Below, piece after piece: positions 4,810 to 5,929 of a stretch of DNA of 5,929 nt; position 1 is the stretch's first letter, and the number at the start of each line of letters is the position of its first letter. The DNA comes from Armatimonadota bacterium. GTDB taxonomy: Bacteria; Cloacimonadota; Cloacimonadia; Cloacimonadales; TCS61. A program made the position numbers and the translations under genes. The notes beneath the pieces are model-generated. The model did not search any database. It saw only the letters and a list, made by a program, of their open reading frames with translations, and was not told the origin of the DNA. The DNA lies in NCBI GenBank assembly GCA_030612605.1, contig JAUWNO010000149.1:1-5929 (forward strand), given 5' to 3'.

Positions 4810-5929
4810 AAATTTCAATTTGCAGAATTACAACATCACCAATTCTACTTTCTTTCTTCAAAGAACCATCAATATAAACCAGGAATCTATCATTTTCAAT
4901 TTCTACTTTAATTATATGTCCTTTTATCCGAACATTATCAATTTTCAGATAATTCAATCCGAGAGGAAGCGGATCGATGATCAAAGTACCATCGAGTTGC
5001 GGTCGAATTCCGCAGATATATTTTATGATCAGGTCAACTATCCAGGAATGCTGATAATCGTTCACACCACGATAGAGACAGGGTTTGCCGGAATGCGGAT
5101 TATAATGCTCATAAGTATTTGGATATTTCAAATTTCCATCGAGGAACATCATTTCAACTGTTCCTTTGATGAACCAACCTGCTTTTTCTTTTAGACTTTC
5201 ATCATATTTGGAAGCTGTATTTACCAGAGCTTCTGCGATATGTGAATTGGTCATAGGCCAGGTTCTTCCATTCCACGGACAGTTCATTCTTTTTTCTTTC
5301 CACTCACCAAAAGGGCTTGAAAGCGGTTCATTTAAAGCGGTTGCAGGAACAGGATACGAAGTCCAAAATTCTTCTTTGTTAAAGAGATGTTTCACAAATC
5401 CGTTCAGGTGAGATTCATCTGTAATATCGCTCATATACGGATAGAAACAGACCGCAGCTTTGATATTCGTTCGTTTACAATTTTTCGGATTCACATCGAA
5501 GAACATTTCCTCATCTTCATCCCACATGAATTTCAGAACAGCTTCTTTGATCTTTGCAGCTTCTTCTTCCCATATTTTTGCTTCATCTTTTTTTCCTGTT
5601 TTTCCCGCAATAAAGGAGAGTGCTTTACGAATTCCATATTGGTAGCAGGTTGCATCCACGCCTTTCAGCCTGATTCCGCCGGATTCCATTTGGAGGTCTG
5701 CTTTTTCGTCCACGCTTGTATAACGCGTCATAAATTCCTGCCCGGTTTCCATTTGGTCGATCACATCGTAAAGATAACTGTTTTCAGGATCGCGTTCTCT
5801 ATCGAAATATTCCGCATATTCCACGAGAGACGGATAGATTTTTTGCAGGAAATCAATATCAGGATGGATTTTGTAGATCTCAATTATTGCTGTCCCAAAA
5901 TCCGCATGATAAAAACTTTTTCTATCAAT
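4808..5929 (-). CDS. Glycoside hydrolase, (alpha/alpha)6-barrel type (GH63 / MGH1-like), 5'-truncated by window edge
   Basis: Reading frame is open from the window edge (5929) to TAA at 4808-4810, giving 373 visible residues. A GTG at 5824 could be taken as a start, but 35 further in-frame codons upstream look like the same domain, so it is internal and the true start lies outside. Numbering from the edge, visible landmarks are METGQEFMTRY (60-70), NCPWNGRTWPMTNSH (216-230), YEHYNPHSGKP with Glu274, and GVNDYQHSWIVDLI (288-301). These are typical of inverting six-hairpin glycosidases related to GH63, GH37 and mannosylglycerate hydrolase. In those families a Glu in the YEHYNP-like block is the usual general base, and the acid lies in the region equivalent to METGQEF. 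A small beta domain closes the protein (about 315-373). The exact substrate cannot be read; trehalose, mannosylglycerate or another alpha-glycoside are all possible. Whether it is secreted is unknown because the N-terminus is missing. It is convergent with pmbA. Confidence 0.85.
   Translation of the reverse strand: MDRKSFYHADFGTAIIEIYKIHPDIDFLQKIYPSLVEYAEYFDRERDPENSYLYDVIDQMETGQEFMTRYTSVDEKADLQMESGGIRLKGVDATCYQYGIRKALSFIAGKTGKKDEAKIWEEEAAKIKEAVLKFMWDEDEEMFFDVNPKNCKRTNIKAAVCFYPYMSDITDESHLNGFVKHLFNKEEFWTSYPVPATALNEPLSSPFGEWKEKRMNCPWNGRTWPMTNSHIAEALVNTASKYDESLKEKAGWFIKGTVEMMFLDGNLKYPNTYEHYNPHSGKPCLYRGVNDYQHSWIVDLIIKYICGIRPQLDGTLIIDPLPLGLNYLKIDNVRIKGHIIKVEIENDRFLVYIDGSLKKESRIGDVVILQIEI

Noticed and set aside
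5822..5824. GTG as start codon of the minus-strand glycosidase
   Set aside because: The frame continues open for 35 codons to the window edge with sensible protein sequence, and no Shine-Dalgarno lies before the GTG, so the gene is truncated by the window rather than starting here.

Overview
The window is AT-rich bacterial DNA, roughly one-third GC by eye, with strong AAGGAG-type ribosome binding sites and short intergenic gaps filled with palindromic repeats. No 16S or other phylogenetic marker is present. The codon style and gene types would fit an uncultured anaerobe of the FCB/Cloacimonadota kind, but that placement is a weak guess.

Layout. A small cytoplasmic protein with an HExxH-x18-E zinc-peptidase signature (11-733) is followed by intergenic repeat copy 1 (734-878). 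Next comes a compact three-arm inverted structure (881-940) that runs straight into the Shine-Dalgarno of a GNAT-type acetyltransferase gene (955-1698). Repeat copy 2 (1691-1898) overlaps the end of that gene and supplies its stop codon. Then come tldD (1963-3342) and pmbA/tldE (3342-4634), which overlap by one base and form a clear two-gene operon. A third, rearranged set of the same hairpin repeats (4638-4809) fills the gap between pmbA and a convergent, 5'-truncated glycoside hydrolase gene on the minus strand (4808 to the window edge).

How the genes relate. Only tldD-pmbA is a firm functional unit: the two subunits of the TldD/TldE metalloprotease, with the zinc site on TldD. The HExxH protein, the acetyltransferase and the glycosidase show no obvious shared pathway. 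The linking theme is non-coding. Each intergenic space holds related elements with AACCTTGAAA / TTTCAAGGTT ends and, in their loops, an AGAGGAATTCTTTC core. They sit flush against stop codons.

The most notable signals are the 881-950 structure and the repeat family. In 881-950, two inverted-copy hairpins differ only at paired positions, and the outer stem competes with a Shine-Dalgarno-sequestering hairpin. The repeats show pairing-preserving change at their terminal base pair and a 63-bp modular difference between two copies.
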